Below, piece after piece: positions 9,422 through 20,200 of a stretch of 64,000 nucleotides of DNA. Every line of letters starts with the position of its first letter. The first letter of the stretch is position 1. Both the position numbers and the translations under genes were made by a program. This stretch comes from Ostreococcus lucimarinus CCE9901 (taxonomy: Eukaryota; Chlorophyta; Mamiellophyceae; Mamiellales; Bathycoccaceae): the NCBI RefSeq assembly GCF_000092065.1, contig NC_009370.1:186001-250000 (forward strand). The letters are read 5' to 3'. The notes below the pieces were generated by a model. It had not been told where the DNA came from. It ran no database searches and saw nothing but the letters and a program-made list of their open reading frames with translations.

Positions 9422-10642
9422 ATGCTCGCGCCGTCCAGCGCCGCGGCGCGAACGACGCCGCGCGCGCGCTCGACGACGCACTCGGTGACGCGCTCGAACC
9501 AGCTCCGAATCGCGACCGGCCGAAAAGCGCGCGCGACGACGGTTCGAGCGACGTTTTTCGATCGATTGAAGAAATCCACCGACGACGACGTCGACGCGGA
9601 GGGCGAGGCGGGGGACGGCGAAGACGAGGGCGAGGGCGGAGAGGCGAGGAAAATGATCGAGCGACGCGCGTCGGGGGCGAGCTTGGACATCGACGACGCG
9701 ATGGCGAGCTTTAACGAGTTTGGGTCTGGGATGTTGGATAAGATCAACGCGATGGTGTCGCAGACGGTGGACTTGGACGTCGTGGAGGTCGTGGAAGAGG
9801 ACGTGTACGAACGACCGAAGCCGAAGTTTAAGGCGCCAGCGTTTGGAGGACGAAAGGAGCCCGTGGAGGCGCCGAAGGAGAAGAAGGAGCGCGCGGGAAG
9901 GGCGCCGTCGTTTGGTTTCGGCGGGCGCGTGAGTCGAAGCGTCGACGAGGAAAAGGTGGAGGAAGAGCCGAAGCCGAAGTCGAGTGGGTTCGGGGCGATT
10001 CTAGAGCGGAGTGCGAGACGGCTGGATAAGACGAGGGAGATTTTAGACGAGGACGTGAAGAGGGGGGAGGCGGCGAGGATGAAGTTGCGCGCGGGACGGG
10101 AAGGCGGTAAAGCCGTCGCGGCCATCGCCGGGGACAGCCGTTTGGCTGCGGATGGCACGTGGACGCTCACGTCGGTCGTGGAAGAAGGTACAAATGGTAA
10201 GAAATTACCTTCGTTGAAGATCAAGCGCGGCGAGTCGAAAATTATCGGTCGTGCGAAGGGGCCTGGGGTGGACTTGGTCGTCCCGCTGCCGTGCGTCAGC
10301 ACTGTGCACTGCGAACTCGAGACCGAGGGCAACAAGCTTTACATCACCGATCTCGGCTCGACGAACGGCACCTACGTAGAAGGTTTCGAGGTTAAGCAGA
10401 ACAGGCGATTCCGTATCTTCAACGGCGCCCAAGTGCGACTCGGCGCCGAAAACTTCAACGGCGAGCCGTACGCCACGTTCAAGGCTTCGTTGTCGGGCGC
10501 CAAGGAGTTAGAGAAAGATTCCGAGTACGGTCAGTTGAACTACTTTATTGAGTTCTTGGGCGGTCCCCAAGTCGTGGTCAACTTCTTGTTCATCAACTTT
10601 GCCTTCCAAATGACCTTCTTCTTCATCATCACTTCGCAATAG
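9422..10642 (+). CDS. FHA-domain protein with transit peptide and hydrophobic C-terminal tail
   Basis: The ATG at 9422 starts a Ser/Ala/Arg-rich transit-like peptide; an in-frame upstream ATG at 9356/9359 adds only basic sequence. 406 residues. An acidic linker and a charged middle region come first. An FHA domain lies at about residues 262-350, with the diagnostic order IIGR, VSTVHCELE (the S..H motif) and DLGSTNGTYVEG. FHA domains bind phosphothreonine peptides. The last 40 residues (from NYFIEFLGG) end in a strongly hydrophobic stretch, FLFINFAFQMTFFFIIT, which could anchor the protein in a plastid membrane. Binding is supported by motif; location is inferred; the partner is unknown. It is divergent from carA (237 bp). 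Confidence 0.8.
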   Translation: MLAPSSAAARTTPRARSTTHSVTRSNQLRIATGRKARATTVRATFFDRLKKSTDDDVDAEGEAGDGEDEGEGGEARKMIERRASGASLDIDDAMASFNEFGSGMLDKINAMVSQTVDLDVVEVVEEDVYERPKPKFKAPAFGGRKEPVEAPKEKKERAGRAPSFGFGGRVSRSVDEEKVEEEPKPKSSGFGAILERSARRLDKTREILDEDVKRGEAARMKLRAGREGGKAVAAIAGDSRLAADGTWTLTSVVEEGTNGKKLPSLKIKRGESKIIGRAKGPGVDLVVPLPCVSTVHCELETEGNKLYITDLGSTNGTYVEGFEVKQNRRFRIFNGAQVRLGAENFNGEPYATFKASLSGAKELEKDSEYGQLNYFIEFLGGPQVVVNFLFINFAFQMTFFFIITSQ

Positions 10643-10770
10643 CGGGAGTCGAGCAGAGGCGTGTAAGCTAAAATCCCTTTCAACAATATCGTGCGAATAG
10701 AATAACAACTAAATCTAACAAAGAATGCTTCGCGAGACGTGGACGGACGCCGCGGCGGTCGCGCCGCGCC

Positions 10771-10881
10771 TCATCGCGCCTTGTTCAACGAGACGGCATC
10801 GGCTAAAAAGAAACCTGTCCCGAACACGAAACTCACCGAGCCGAGCATGTAGAAGACGCATCCGAGGAGATAATTGGACAT
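10771..10881 (-). CDS. Possible 36-residue single-span membrane protein
   Basis: A short minus-strand frame begins at the ATG at 10881 and ends at 10771. It encodes a mostly hydrophobic peptide with the spaced pattern GSVSFVFGTGFFLAD and a basic end (LNKAR). The pattern recalls YrhK-like or other small membrane proteins, but 36 residues are too few for a firm call. The frame continues upstream without an ATG, to a GTG at 10962. It sits in an otherwise empty 374-bp gap between the FHA gene and the next minus-strand gene. It could equally be a last exon or chance. Confidence 0.3.
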   Translation of the reverse strand: MSNYLLGCVFYMLGSVSFVFGTGFFLADAVSLNKAR

Positions 10882-11016
10882 GATTGACGATTTTACCCGC
10901 GGCGCGTCCTCGGTCGTCCCCTTCGCGGGGTGGACCGCGATTACGACCTCCGAAATCGTCACCGTGGCGCGCGAGAGTGTGGCGCGGCGGTTGGGCCGGC
11001 GGAATATTTTACAATT

Positions 11017-12738
11017 TTACACCACTTCTAAAGCTTGCTTGCCCCTTGCGCGCGACTGCTTGTCGATCATTTGGACGCTAGTTGATAATATTTCCTGCGC
11101 ACGCCTCTTTCTCACGTCGTTTCGTCGCTTGATTTGGCGATTCTCGACGGCGATGTACAGCGCTCGTGACGTCGGCACGAGGAAGAAAATGCCCGCGTAC
11201 ACGAGCAAGAGCGGCATGAGGAGTTTGAGCAGTTTGGGGAACAGCTCGAGGATAAGAATCACCAACGGTGGTTCGCCGTAGTCATCGATCGGGACGGTGC
11301 TCGTCGTCGGCGCGGCGTCACGGAATCTTCCCGCACGACGTCCCATCGTTTGTTCGGCTCTTCGTGGAAGTTGACTTTGGCGTGGAGGCTTGAAGTCCAT
11401 ACCACCGGCGGCACGGAAGATGAAAATAAGTGCTACGTTCAAAAATCCCAGGGCGACAACAAGCGGCATCTTCGCACCGCTCTCCCACAGAGGTCGGACT
11501 CGCTCGTAAATTGGCGGCGGCGTCGGAGCCTGAACGCTGCGCGACGGCATCAGTCGCGACGAAGAGGGTTCGACCGCGCGAGCGGTCACTTGCAAAGATG
11601 GGAACACGTATATGAGCTCTCCAGCATCCGAAGCTTCGGCAAATCCACCGAAACGCGTCAAGACCTCGAGCATGTAGCCCTCGTGCATCCTTCGAACGTC
11701 TCGCTCGGCATCCGCCTTCCTTCTGAAAAGTCGTCGCGCGTGCGCGACAAGGTCGAAAACCACGGCAAATAACCCGTTTCGAACTTCGCTATGATCCTCT
11801 TTCGTGAGGAGATACGTGTCTAAAAACGGCGCCACTTGCTCGGCGAACACGCAGCCTTTGTTCACTCGCAAAAGCGCCCCGACAGCGCGCCATCGCCTGG
11901 TTTCCAAATTATCGTTCGGATCACCTCTTCCGAAAACAAACGCGAATATGCTTTCAAAAAATGACAACTCACGATCGCGGTCGAGCCAATCGTCTTCTTC
12001 CTCTTCTTCATCGCCATCAACGCCGTCGCCGCCTCTTCGCGGGCCGACGTTTGTCGGTGGCGGCGCGTTCGCTCGCCCTGCGGGATCCCCACTTCCTCCA
12101 TCGTCACCGCCACCGCCACCGCCACCGTGTCCGCTGCCGCCAACGCGCGGTTTACTCACTGGAACGCCCTCCGCGACGCCATGCGCGCGATCAAACGCGC
12201 GCGCTCGTTCGAATCGCATAACGTCGTTCCAATACGCTAGTTCAATCAAATCGCGCATCCACAGATAGTACCAGAAATCCGCGTTCACCCCTCGTCCGTG
12301 CCCGACGTACGTGGGTAACACCGGCGTCGACCCTCCACCTCCTCCTCGTCCCTGGTGGCCTCGAGAAAGCGCGATGACGACCAACGCGATGACTGCGAGC
12401 GCCGTCAACGCCGCCGAGACGACGAGGAAAGACCCAAACGCGGCCCTCACCGCGCGCATCGTCGTTCGCCACGCCGCCCGACGCGCTCGGCGCGCGCGTT
12501 CGCTCACATCACGGGCTAAGATGGCCGCGCGCACGCGCACGGGGACTACGTAGATGACTTCTCGGGTTTCTTCGTCGACATCGAGATGACCACCGCTCAG
12601 ATGGACGGCAAAGATGACGCGTTGGCGCAGAGCGTCCGCGGAATCATCCAGCGCGGGGCCTTCGGAGAGGAGTAAGTCACCGAGCGTAAACCGCGGGCCG
12701 ACTCTTTCGAGCGCGAGATGGAGCTCGCGGTCGCTCAT
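11017..12738 (-). CDS. Plastid membrane protein of the At5g03900 type (function unknown)
   Basis: 573 residues. The most conserved block, FFESIFAFVFGRGDPNDNLETRRWRAV cut here into ESIFAFVFG and RGDPNDN, matches what I recall of the Arabidopsis plastid protein At5g03900. That protein is labelled iron-sulfur-cluster related without a proven activity. A second shared block is ELIYVFPSLQ. Hydrophobic segments lie at about residues 100-124, 438-460 and 500-532. A glycine/acid low-complexity insert (GGGGGG, EEEEEDD) separates the two halves. I see no cofactor motif. The start is 54 bp after the AP-4 mu stop, so the two minus-strand genes are nearly back to back. No clear transit peptide is seen; the first residues are acidic. 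Confidence 0.65.
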   Translation of the reverse strand: MSDRELHLALERVGPRFTLGDLLLSEGPALDDSADALRQRVIFAVHLSGGHLDVDEETREVIYVVPVRVRAAILARDVSERARRARRAAWRTTMRAVRAAFGSFLVVSAALTALAVIALVVIALSRGHQGRGGGGGSTPVLPTYVGHGRGVNADFWYYLWMRDLIELAYWNDVMRFERARAFDRAHGVAEGVPVSKPRVGGSGHGGGGGGGDDGGSGDPAGRANAPPPTNVGPRRGGDGVDGDEEEEEDDWLDRDRELSFFESIFAFVFGRGDPNDNLETRRWRAVGALLRVNKGCVFAEQVAPFLDTYLLTKEDHSEVRNGLFAVVFDLVAHARRLFRRKADAERDVRRMHEGYMLEVLTRFGGFAEASDAGELIYVFPSLQVTARAVEPSSSRLMPSRSVQAPTPPPIYERVRPLWESGAKMPLVVALGFLNVALIFIFRAAGGMDFKPPRQSQLPRRAEQTMGRRAGRFRDAAPTTSTVPIDDYGEPPLVILILELFPKLLKLLMPLLLVYAGIFFLVPTSRALYIAVENRQIKRRNDVRKRRAQEILSTSVQMIDKQSRARGKQALEVV

Positions 12739-12792
12739 GGCTCGGAGTGCGGATTAGCGGCGCTCGCGACGAGCTATTTGTTGAATACAAAG

Positions 12793-14352
12793 CTAAATGC
12801 GAACAACGTAGGACGAACTCTTGGTCATGTAACGAATCCATCTGTGTGGATTTCGCGGTGGGTCATCGCGATGACGAGGCTCGTTGGAAGAGCCGACGAC
12901 TTGGAGGTAGCGCACGGCGAGGTCGCTCGCGCTAAAGGTTGGAATCTGAAACGTCAACGATAGCGGACCAATCTCTCGACGAACGTTTGGAATGCGCTCG
13001 GATTGCAGCGAGATTTGTACAGAACACTCGTGATCGGAACCGCCGGGTAGTTTTTTGAACTGCCAGACGATTTGCTTTTCGGCGGCGTCGTACATGACGT
13101 GCTGCGTGCTTGCCGTGACGTGCTTTGGCAATCGAGCAGTGGCGCCAATCGCACCTTTGGGGATTGGCAAGGTTACGATACACCCCGTACACGTGTGTTT
13201 TGCGTTAAAGTCAGCGTAGAGCTTGAGCTCGATGCCCACTTTGTACGGTACGCTCTCGTCGATGATCGGTACGATTCTAAATGGAGGCTTGAAGTCGTCG
13301 GCGCTTCGATAGTGCATCAACGAAAACTCCCCTTGTGGCGGTCGTAAACTTATCGTACGATCGATGTCGAACTGATCCAAGTTTGCCGTCTCGTGGAAGT
13401 TGCAATCATCGAGGATGACGCCTGTATACGCGCCACCCGCGCTCGCACCTTTCCCGCCAATGGTCAAGTCTTCCGACAGCGCCAGCTTCACCTTTGTGTC
13501 CTCACCTTGCAAAAAGTTCCGTACTTGAATGTGCCCATTGATCTCAGACGTTACTACATCTCCATTCGCGTTGAACGTCACGTTCACTTTCTCGATGATG
13601 TCCACGAAAATCTCATCCCGAGTCGTCGCGCTCGACGCGCTCACCACGCTCTTTTGCGTCGCGCTGCTAGAAACTCTATTCACCCCACTCGCCACCGACG
13701 CCGCGTTCATTAAATTAATCGCCGCCTTGGTCGGAAAGTTGACTCTCATCCCCAGATTATTTTTAAACATCGTCTCAACCTTCTGTCCCGCCTTGAGCGC
13801 CCCCGCCGCGATTTTCGTCGAATCCGCCTTTGCGCTCACCAGCATCCCCGCCAACCCCCCTCCGATTTCCACCGGTTCGTTACATACCCTCTCGCGAAGC
13901 ATCTCCGTCGACGTCGTTTGTGCGTATCCATAATCCATCGCCTCATCGATCACCTCGTACACCAACGTCGCGTTTTTCCTCACCGCGTCCTCCGTCAGCG
14001 CGCCGCAATAATCCTTCACCAATCTCGCCAACCGATGCAAAAGTTCTAATATCACGCTCCCGCTCGCGTTTCGCGTCGTCGTCGCGACAAAGTACAGCCC
14101 ACTCGCCTTGACGTGCGCGTAATTCACCCCATCCTCGCGAAAAACCGCCGGCGCGCCGCTATATTCCCGAGAATGTTCGCCCATCGCCGATTCCTCCGCA
14201 TCCTCTTCGCCGTCCTCACGCCGCCGCGAGCGCGCCCACGCGCGCACGGTTCGATAAAACGTCTCGTGCGTGCGTCGAGGCAAGTCCCTGCGGAAGTCTT
14301 TCGTCACCAGCGCGTCCCCGCGCGGGCTCAGGATGAAGAATTGCGACAGCAT
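12793..14352 (-). CDS. AP4M: AP-4 adaptor complex medium subunit (mu4)
   Basis: 519 residues from the ATG at 14352, chosen because MLSQFFILSPRGD is the family's invariant N-terminus; the frame runs further upstream without homology. The longin-like N-terminal domain includes GVNYAHVKASGLYFVATT and ends in YVQTTSTE-like sequence (GYAQTTSTEMLRE). The C-terminal mu-homology domain begins at DEIFVDIIEKVNV and ends in the typical RWIRYMTKSSSYVVRI. AP-4 sorts cargo at the trans-Golgi network, and mu4 reads tyrosine-based signals. An extra stretch of about 27 charged residues sits after FYRTVRAW compared with plant mu4. It is divergent from the transporter gene, with only 102 bp between the two starts. 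Confidence 0.93.
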   Translation of the reverse strand: MLSQFFILSPRGDALVTKDFRRDLPRRTHETFYRTVRAWARSRRREDGEEDAEESAMGEHSREYSGAPAVFREDGVNYAHVKASGLYFVATTTRNASGSVILELLHRLARLVKDYCGALTEDAVRKNATLVYEVIDEAMDYGYAQTTSTEMLRERVCNEPVEIGGGLAGMLVSAKADSTKIAAGALKAGQKVETMFKNNLGMRVNFPTKAAINLMNAASVASGVNRVSSSATQKSVVSASSATTRDEIFVDIIEKVNVTFNANGDVVTSEINGHIQVRNFLQGEDTKVKLALSEDLTIGGKGASAGGAYTGVILDDCNFHETANLDQFDIDRTISLRPPQGEFSLMHYRSADDFKPPFRIVPIIDESVPYKVGIELKLYADFNAKHTCTGCIVTLPIPKGAIGATARLPKHVTASTQHVMYDAAEKQIVWQFKKLPGGSDHECSVQISLQSERIPNVRREIGPLSLTFQIPTFSASDLAVRYLQVVGSSNEPRHRDDPPRNPHRWIRYMTKSSSYVVRI

Positions 14353-14454
14353 GACGGTCGCGTCGCGTTGTGTCGCGTTTACGCGCGCGTCACAGACGCG
14401 CGCGCCGCGTCCACGCGCGCCTCGCGACGCCGCGCGTCGCGCGAGACGATCTTC

Positions 14455-15629
14455 ATGTCCGCCGCGCGCTCGGAGGCGCCGACGTCGACGCGCGCGACGA
14501 CGAACGCGACGACGACGGTTCAAGATGCGAACGACGGCGTGAGCGCGGCGTTCGCGCTGACGCTGAGCGTCGTCAGCAGCGTGTCGCTCGTGATCGTGAA
14601 CAAACACTTGATCAGCATTCTCGGGTTCAGAGAGGGTGCGTCGCGCGCGACGCGCGAGGGCGCGCGCGAGGCCGGAGGGCGTCCGCTCGCGTCCGGACGC
14701 GTTTCCGGAGTTTTGGATTTTTGGAAATTTCGCGAGACGCGGGGCGACTGACGACGGAGAAACGCGGCGCGATGGCGATCGCAGTGACATTTTTGACGGC
14801 GATGCACATGGTGCTCACGGCGTTGGTGCTTCGCGCGGCGGCGAGGATGGGGTACTTTGAAAAGAAGTCGGTGGGGAGGGCGGAGGTGGTGAAGTTTGGC
14901 GTGTTGAACAGCGCGTCGATCGCGCTGTTGAACTTATCGCTAGGATTTAATTCGGTGGGGTTTTATCAGATGACGAAACTGAGCATCATTCCCGTCACCG
15001 TGGGGTTACAGATAACGTATTTTAACAAGAAATTCAGCGCTGGGGTGAAGATGAGTTTGTTGGTGCTGCTCCTCGGCGTCGGGGCGTCGACGGTGACGGA
15101 TGTGCAGCTCAACGCGACGGGGAGCGTCGTCGGGGGGTTATCCGTGGTCACCACGGCGTTAGGACAGATATTGACCGGATCGATGCAACAAAAGCATCAA
15201 ATCAGCTCAACGCAGCTGCTATGCGCGTCGGCACCGTGGATGGCGATGACGCTCATGATCCTAGCCCCGCCCGTGGACGGCGTCCTGAACGGAGGTAACA
15301 TCCTCGAGTCGAGGTACTCCAACGAGGTCCTCATCGTCGCCTTCATCTCGTGCGGTCTCGCCATCGCGGTAAATTTCGCCACTTTCGCCGTCATCGGCAA
15401 GTGCTCCGCCGTCACCTACCAAGTCGTCGGTCATTTGAAAACCATGCTCATCCTCGGTTTCGGTTTCGCCGTCGTCGGCGACCCAATCGTCGCCAAGAAC
15501 GTCTTCGGTTTGCTCGTCGCTCTTTGCGGCATGTTCCTCTACGCTCGCGCCGAGATGCGCGATCGCGCCGTCGCCACCGCCGCGCCTCGTCGCGCTTCGG
15601 CGGACGAGGAATCAGCCGCTGGAAAGTAG
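14455..15629 (+). CDS. Nucleotide-sugar / triose-phosphate-type transporter (DMT superfamily), two exons
   Basis: Exons 14455-14635 and 14785-15629 give 1026 nt or 341 residues. The intron of 149 nt has donor GTGCGT, acceptor ATCGCAG and an ACTGACGA branch-like motif. Splicing joins NKHLISILGFRE to VTFLTAMH, the expected continuity of helices 1 and 2 in this family. About ten hydrophobic helices follow, including GFNSVGFYQMTKLSIIP and VTYQVVGHLKTMLIL, both typical of the TPT/nucleotide-sugar transporter family (UDP-galactose/rhamnose group). Such proteins exchange nucleotide sugars for nucleotide monophosphates across Golgi membranes. The substrate cannot be read from sequence. There is no plastid transit peptide, so Golgi or ER is likelier than the plastid envelope. 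Confidence 0.88.
14636..14784 (+). other. Intron of the nucleotide-sugar transporter gene
   Basis: 149 nt, GTGCGT donor at 14636 and CAG acceptor ending at 14784; CTGAC branch-like motif near 14748. Confidence 0.9.
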
Positions 15630-15771
15630 TCGTGCAATCCGATTCGCGTCCTTCGCCTCGCGAAACCCCGGCGCCGCGACGGGGCCTGCAAAACCTCAAG
15701 CCCGTCGCCCCATCGCTCGTCCCGCACACGCGCGCGCGCGACGCCCGCGACGCCCGCTGCGCTCGCGCGAG

Positions 15772-15817
15772 ATGCCTCCGGGTGATCTCAGTCGCATGGA
15801 CCCGCGCCAGGTGCGAA

Positions 15818-15851
<34 letters not shown>

Positions 15852-16906
15852 TCGCGCGTCGTCGCGACGCCCCAGGGCTCGAGCGCCGCGACGCGCGATG
15901 AAAACGCGCGCGACGACGCGCGGACGCGCGCGAAGGGCGATCGGCGACGAAGACGCGAACGATAACGTCAATAGACGCGCGACGCGCGCGCGAACGGACG
16001 AGAGCGGCGAAGAGGGACGCGCGAGACGCGACGGGAAGGCGCGCGAGGACTGACCCGAGCGGGACGCGCGCGCGACGGACGAAACAGGTGCCGGCGCTGG
16101 TGATGCGAAGCGTGGAGAACGCGCGGACGGCGTTAGACGATGGAAAGGTAGACACGGCGATAAAAATGATGAAGAGCACGGACGCGCTGTGCTCGAGGGT
16201 GGTGGCGCCGCCGACGGTGCACGGGATAGCGTTGAGGGTGCTCGCGGACGCGTACATGGAGAAGGCGGCGGGACGGACGGAGAGCGGGACGGTAGAGGCG
16301 AGCGAGAGCGGAGAGGACGCGGCGAAAGATAATGGTAAAGAAGAGGCGGAAGAGGAGTCTGATTACGTTGATTGCGCGAAGAGGACGCTGAAGAAGGCGC
16401 TCGATATTTGCAAGGTGCACGACGGGAAAGCCGGGATGCCTCGGTTTATGGTGCAGGATTTAGCCGGTCGCATGGGAGATCTCTACGCAGCGCAAGGGGA
16501 AATTTTTAGACAAGAAGGGAACTATAAAGAAGCGCTTCGCTCGCTTCGCCTGGGCATAGGAAAGTTTGAAGTGCTCGGGGCGAACGAGTTTGTCGGCGCC
16601 ACCTACAATCGCGTCGCGTACTGCTACATGGAGAAAGAGCAGTGGAAAGAGGCTCTGGAAGAGCTTCAAAACGCCGAGCGAATCGTGAACGGGGTCGAGG
16701 CCGAGTCCGCCATCTTGAGCACGACTTTCGCCTACCGAGGCGAGTGCTTAAAGAGACTCGATAAAATCCAACTCGCCCGCGCGGCGTTCGAAAGCGCTCT
16801 GAAATTCGGCATGGCGAGCGGTAACGAGGGCGTCGTCCGCGAGGCCGAAGAATTTCTAGCCCAAACCCAACAGCACAGCACCGTTGACGACTCTGCTTTC
16901 CTTTAA
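15772..16906 (+). CDS. TPR-like helical-repeat protein with a 39-nt first exon
   Basis: I propose exon 1 at 15772-15810 (13 codons, ending CGC CAG) and exon 2 at 16088-16906, a 285-residue protein. Without exon 1 the frame has no ATG until 16103. The 277-nt intron has donor GTGCGA, acceptor AACAG and an ACTGACCC branch-like motif about 35 nt from the acceptor. The protein consists of antiparallel helices in 34-residue-like units: VENARTALDDGKVDTAIKMM, YKEALRSLRLGIGKFE, YNRVAYCYMEKEQWKEALEE and LARAAFESALKFG. These look like tetratricopeptide repeats. An acidic insert sits at about residues 85-110. It is probably a scaffold; no partner can be named. It could belong to the APC-subunit or kinesin-light-chain-like TPR groups. 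Confidence 0.7.
15811..16087 (+). other. Intron of the TPR-like gene
   Basis: 277 nt, very GC-rich, containing five copies of GACGC at 15821-15845; ACTGACCC branch-like motif near 16050; AG at 16086-16087. Confidence 0.75.
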
Positions 16907-17269
16907 CGGACGGCTGGGTGATTTTTCGGCGATTAGACGTCTCCGCCGCGTCTCGGCTCATGAGCGCGTCCCGAGCGTCCAAACCTCTTCTCACTCTTCG
17001 CCGCGCGACACTTGAAATTGACATAGCAGCGCAACATTCACTCGCGCCGCCGCTCGCGCGCCCCCCCGTCGCGCTTTCGCGGCGCCGTCGACGCCAGTCC
17101 TCGACGCTCGACGCTTCGTTCCCCACTTCCCCACCGCGCACTGTTTACCCATACGACATCGCGCCCTCGAAAATCTCGACGCCGACGCGAAAAAGCGCGC
17201 GATTGATTGCATCCACGTCAGCACACGCCGGCGCGCGCGCCGCGGAGCGCCTCTCGACGCGCGCTCGAC
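16907..17269. other. Intergenic region, nothing recognised
   Basis: 363 bp between the TPR-like gene and the rhodopsin-kinase gene. Presumably the 3'UTR of one and the promoter and 5'UTR of the other. No repeat, RNA gene or TATA box is evident. Confidence 0.4.
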
Positions 17270-20200
17270 ATGCGAGGCGCCGCAAAACTTCGATCCGATC
17301 GCGCCGACGTCGCGCGCCCGAGCTCGACGAGCGATCTCGCCGCGCGCGGCGCGCGACGGTCGACGAATCGCGACGATCCGAACGGCCTCGGCGCGTCGAC
17401 GACGGCGCGACGCGCGAGCGACGACGACGCGCGAGCGATGGCGCGATCGAAATCAACGCCGATCGACGCGCGACGGGAGCGAAGGATGAGCGCGGGCGCG
17501 CGAGACGCGAGGACGTGGCGAGCGTTCGCGCGGGGACGGGTGGACGGCACGGGGGTGCGGTTGAGCGCGCTGACGGTGTTGTTTTTGTCCTTCGTCGTGC
17601 TCACGGAGTGGATACGCGATCGCGAGGGAGAAAAGTTTAGCGCGTTTACGCCGAGGTTGATTCGGTCGAGACACGTGCTGGACGTGACGACCGGGGAACG
17701 GGTGATGATGACGGAGGAACGCGCGCGAGGGAGCGGATTGAACGCGGGGAACGCGAGCGGAGCGGCGGCGGCGAATTTGCGAACGTACATGGATCACGGC
17801 GTGGTGCGACTGGAGGCAGAGGTGTGTGGATCGACGTCGCTGATGGCGCTCACGGTGTTCGCGGTGTGCGCGAGCATTGGGTTGAACGATATCATGTGGA
17901 CGGCGTCGAGACAGAGGCGAAGAGTGAGTTCGACGGTTATGTACATCACGATTATCGCGTGTTACACGCACTATTTGATGGTTCAAGGGTCGGATTTGCT
18001 CATGAAGAGCATTGAAGGGACGTACTACTCGCTGTTGCGATATTTGGAGTGGATTTTCACGACGCCCGTGCTGCTGATTTTGGTGTTTCAACTTCACGCT
18101 CTCGTCGTCGGCGGAGCAAAGTCGAGATTTCGCACGGAAATGTACGCCATCTGCGTCGCGGATGAAATCATGCTCATCACCGGCATGCTGGTGAATGAAA
18201 TGAACGGCACGGTGCGAGGTATGCTTCTCACCGTGTCAATCGGTTGCTTCATGTACGTCATCACTACGTGCATTCAACTCTTTCGCGAGGTGCTCGCGAA
18301 CGAGCTCACCAAGGGCGATCGCACGAGATTTGTCATCCTCGCCATCGCCAAGACGGTGTGCTGGACGTCGTTCCCCTTGGTCTTCATGGCAAAAGAGCTG
18401 AACTACATCGATACGAGCGCCGAACACGAGTGGTTTTTGAGTTGTGACGTGTTGACCAAGGCGGCGTACTGCCTATTGCTCTCCGCCGGGAACATTCGCG
18501 TCCTCGACGCCGCTCGTGACGAAGAGATGGCTGACATCGAGCGCTTGACCAAAATGCAGCGAGATTTCTTCTTCAACATCACTCACGAATTGCGCATGCC
18601 TCTGAACTCCGTGATAGGCTTCAACACCTTGGCGGTGGAATCCGGTGAGTTGACGGATGTCGCCGACGGCTTTATCAAAAATTCCCTCACCTCAGCCGAG
18701 GCGTTGCTCGGGTTGATTAATCAAGTCCTGGACTACGCCAAGTTCAACCGCAAGGGCGCCGAAGTCGACCAGGCGCATGGGCTAGAGCTGACCAACGACG
18801 ATTTCACCATCGAAGAGCTCATAGATCAAACTTTGAGCATCTCTCAGCGTCAAGACTACACTGGAAACGTCTTCGTGCGCATCGATCCGAGCTTGTTTCG
18901 CATGACGTACAAGAGTGACTTTTTCCGTTTGCGTCAATGTCTTGTGAACGTCGTGAACAACGCGTTGAAGTTTTCCAGTAATCTCGATCGATCAGGGAAC
19001 GTCATAATCGATGTTCGCGGCTATCTCGAGGAGCAGGAGGCGCGCCTGACGTTTTCCGTCGAGGACAACGGTGTGGGCATTCCGGAAGAGAAACAGAGCG
19101 CTGTCTTCGTGCCGTTCAGCCAGCAGTCCGACTACTCCGCGCTCCGTGTGCAAGGCACCGGTCTCGGTCTTACTATCACGAAGACTATCATCGAGCTCAT
19201 GGGAGGCGTTATCGACTTCACGTCTCGAGAAGACGTCGGCACAAAGTTCAACATCACGCTTCCGCTCGGGTACAAGGCGACGGAGAAACAACACACGGCG
19301 CCGCGAGACTTGAAGGTGCTCATCGGGCTTCGCCCTGGCTTGCAAATGCGCACCGTTCGAAATATTTTAGCGTGCTATCAAGTTAACGTGCAAGATATGC
19401 TCGAAGTTGGTCTCGAAGACGCTCAGGATCGCGAACAAGTGGAGCATTACGTGCGACACTCGCACAAGGCAAACAGACCCGCGGTGTTGTGCATCGAAGA
19501 AGAGCAGTATTTCGCACACGAAAGCTGGTTGAATTCGATCGATCCCGAACCTCACATCTTGATCATATCCAAGTCTTCGAGAATGAAAGACTTGCCGCAT
19601 TCCGCGTGTAAGCGAGCCATCATGAAGCCGATAGCGATGTCAGCGTTCATCGAGACGCTCGAATACCTCGCGGCGGACGCGAAGAACGGCGAAGTCGACG
19701 AGAACGCGATGAGAACACGCGGTCTCGGAGGGAGAGACGAGAGCACTTCGAGTCTCGCTGAAAACTCTATGATGAGAAGTGAGAGAACTTCAAGTGACTC
19801 CAAACGTGCGCCCAAGTCTAGCGCAGAGCAGCCTGACATCGACATCAGCTCCATGCGCGTGCTCCTCGTCGAAGACAACAGGCTGAATCAGCAAGTGGCG
19901 ATTCACTCGATGAAAAGATGTAACGTATTCGTCGATGTCGCTGAGAATGGTTTGATCGCGACGCACAAAGTCGAAGACACCATTCGTGGGAACTCCAAAC
20001 CTTACGACGTCATTTTCATGGACATGATGATGCCCGTGATGGATGGAAACGACGCGACGAGGCGAATTCGCGAGATGGAACAAAGCGCCCCGCCTGGGTA
20101 CAAGCGTAATCTGATCGTCGCCTTGAGCGCAAACGTCGGACCCGAGCATACACTTGCGGTCACGGAAGCTGGATGTGATGGTTCACTCGGGAAACCATTC

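Noticed and set aside
11017-11019. The 10771-10881 frame as a last exon of the upstream minus-strand gene
   Set aside because: The upstream gene has its own stop and no CTGAC/AG acceptor pattern precedes the short frame.
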